Assembly (NCBI GenBank): GCA_027335965.1
Contig: DAHWGZ010000011.1
Span: 1-23,268 of the forward strand
Reading direction: 5' to 3'
From: Acidiferrobacter sp.
Lineage (GTDB): Bacteria; Pseudomonadota; Gammaproteobacteria; Acidiferrobacterales; Acidiferrobacteraceae
DNA: 23,268 bases
Of this stretch, positions 22,138 to 23,268 are shown in pieces. Below the pieces are notes generated by a model. That model did no database searches. It was not told the origin of the DNA and saw nothing but the letters and a program-made list of their open reading frames with translations. Every line of letters starts with the position of its first letter. The stretch's first letter is position 1. Made by a program: the position numbers and the translations under genes.

Positions 22138-23268
22138 GCGTGGACTCCTGTCTTGGCGAAAAGAGCGAGCGAAACAGCGGATAGATGTCCTCGGTATGGC
22201 GCGCGCGAGCGGTCATGAGCTCGGGACAATCCTGAGACATGGCCTTGTAGAGCCTAAGGAGCGCGCTCTCCTGATCCTGGTTGACCTCCAGATAGAACAT
22301 GTTGCGCAACTGCGGCAGGAGCCCGAACGCGCGCTCCTGCACGAAGCGGTTGTCGTCCTGGGCATTGTCACCATCCGAGGCCTGCGCCAGATAGACGTTC
22401 CAGTGCTCCGGAGGGAACCTTTGGACCATGATGTCCTCGACCAAGGCGAGCGCCGGGGATACCAGCGTGCCGCCCCCTTCCTTGGCGCCAAAAAACTCCT
22501 GCTCGGTGCATTCGCTGGCCTCTCCGTGATGCTTTATGAACACGATCTCGACGGCGCGATACTGGCGATGAATGAAAAGATACAAAAGCAGGAAGAAGCG
22601 CTTGGCAAGGTCCTTTTCGATGTCGCCCATGCTGCCTGACACATCCATGACGCAAAAGATTACGGCGCTCGTGACCGGCCGCGGCTGCTGGTCGATATGC
22701 GCAAAGCGCAGATCGGACTCGTCTATGAAGGGTATTGCCTTGATCTTGCGTTCCAGGACCTTCATCTCGTCATGGATCTCGGTCAGCCGGAAGCGCTCTA
22801 TGCTCGTGTCCTCGCCGCAGCCCTGGCGGACGCGGATCTCCTCCTCGAGCGTCTCGGCCTGCCGTGAGAGCGCCTCGAGCTCCTGCTTCTTGCGCGCGCG
22901 CAGCGCCATCCGCCGGGCCCGCGCGGTGCGCATCGTCCGCCCGATGTGCATGCGCGACGGACTGCCCTCCTTCACAAAGCCGGCCCGCCGCCATTGCTCG
23001 GCCTGGATGTCCTCGGTGCGCGTCTGACGCAAGTTCGGCAGTTCGAGGCCATCGAACAAAACCGACAGGAACTCATCGGCCGACAAGACGATGGCGATTT
23101 CATCGTCGCCCAGCCCCTCGGACGCGCCGGGGCCGCCATCGCCCCCGCCATCGCCGCCTTCCGGCTTTGGTATCAGATCGCCCCGCCTGAACTCCTTGTT
23201 GCCGGGCAGCACGTGCTCCCAGGCGGCATCCCGCATGTCGCGCCGGAAACTCGGCTCGTGCAGGTCCT
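22130..23268 (-). CDS. yeaH: YeaH/DUF444 family protein with VWA-like domain (5' end outside window)
   Basis: The visible part is about 379 residues; the frame runs open through the right edge (DLHEPSFRRDMRDAAWEHV), so the N-terminus is missing. E. coli YeaH has about 427 residues. PGNKEFRRGDLIPKPEGG with a Gly/Asp-rich linker, the basic coiled region around RARRMALRARKKQELEALSR, and the VWA domain with metal-site motif DVSGSM are visible. The C-terminus has DDNRFVQERAFGLLPQLRN and REDIYP-like HTEDIYPLFRSLF. In enterobacteria YeaH acts with the kinase YeaG (PrkA); the gene for that kinase is expected just beyond the window. It overlaps spoVR by 8 nt. Confidence 0.95.
   Translation of the reverse strand, partial: DLHEPSFRRDMRDAAWEHVLPGNKEFRRGDLIPKPEGGDGGGDGGPGASEGLGDDEIAIVLSADEFLSVLFDGLELPNLRQTRTEDIQAEQWRRAGFVKEGSPSRMHIGRTMRTARARRMALRARKKQELEALSRQAETLEEEIRVRQGCGEDTSIERFRLTEIHDEMKVLERKIKAIPFIDESDLRFAHIDQQPRPVTSAVIFCVMDVSGSMGDIEKDLAKRFFLLLYLFIHRQYRAVEIVFIKHHGEASECTEQEFFGAKEGGGTLVSPALALVEDIMVQRFPPEHWNVYLAQASDGDNAQDDNRFVQERAFGLLPQLRNMFYLEVNQDQESALLRLYKAMSQDCPELMTARARHTEDIYPLFRSLFSPRQESTHG

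Noticed and set aside
20725..22218. Plus-strand 497-codon frame.
   Set aside because: Antisense of spoVR, whose conserved blocks are unmistakable on the minus strand.
1..23268. tRNA, rRNA, CRISPR array, toxin-antitoxin or phage genes.
   Set aside because: Looked for in gaps and on both strands; no cloverleaf-like or spaced-repeat pattern and no such protein families were seen.

Overview
The window is high-GC, gene-dense bacterial DNA that reads as a gammaproteobacterial chromosome. Supporting this are the linked spoVR (ycgB-like) and yeaH genes, a YihE/SrkA kinase, a hybrid peroxiredoxin-glutaredoxin next to glutathione reductase, a MerR/CopA/CopZ copper module and an EmrAB-type pump with its own outer-membrane channel. 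An acidophile or sulfur oxidiser such as Acidiferrobacter would fit the metal and redox load, but that is inference and no marker gene here fixes the genus. I found no rRNA, tRNA or CRISPR array.

Left part (1-4700). A decayed GMC-type oxidoreductase gene retains only the N-terminal FAD region joined to the extreme C-terminus. It is followed, with overlapping stop/start codons, by an MFS transporter and a type II NADH dehydrogenase. Then comes a complete IS4-family insertion sequence (2964-4492) with 20-bp perfect terminal inverted repeats, a YREK transposase and a perfect 10-bp target duplication, sitting among gene fragments.

Middle (4734-10925). A rhomboid-like membrane protein with a C-terminal zinc ribbon lacks the protease serine motif. 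Next is a minus-strand operon emrB-OMF-emrA with overlapping genes, and a divergent LysR regulator separated from it by a 93-bp promoter region.

Copper block (10972-14804). On the minus strand a MerR-type promoter drives merR, then copA (ATGA overlap), then a copZ-like chaperone. A DsrE-like protein lies further downstream. Beyond the promoter lies a secreted DsbC/DsbG-like thioredoxin-fold protein.

Stress block (15680-20632, plus strand). An ECF-like sigma factor is followed by a small soluble zinc-binding anti-sigma candidate and an 80-residue protein of unknown function. After a hairpin-bearing gap come the peroxiredoxin-glutaredoxin, glutathione reductase and SrkA genes. Together the last three give glutathione-dependent peroxide reduction plus a stress-protective kinase. 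The sigma and srkA genes share a GCTATACT box 5-6 nt before ATG and lack Shine-Dalgarno sequences, which suggests leaderless transcripts.

Right end (20641-23268, minus strand). spoVR overlaps yeaH, which runs off the window. The prkA/yeaG kinase gene is expected just beyond the edge.

No unmistakably new system is present. The points most worth a second look are the leaderless-type starts, the 12-bp inverted repeat at the sigma promoter, the glutathione reductase lacking one NADPH-binding arginine, the MerR with an altered metal-selectivity position, and the internally deleted GMC gene.
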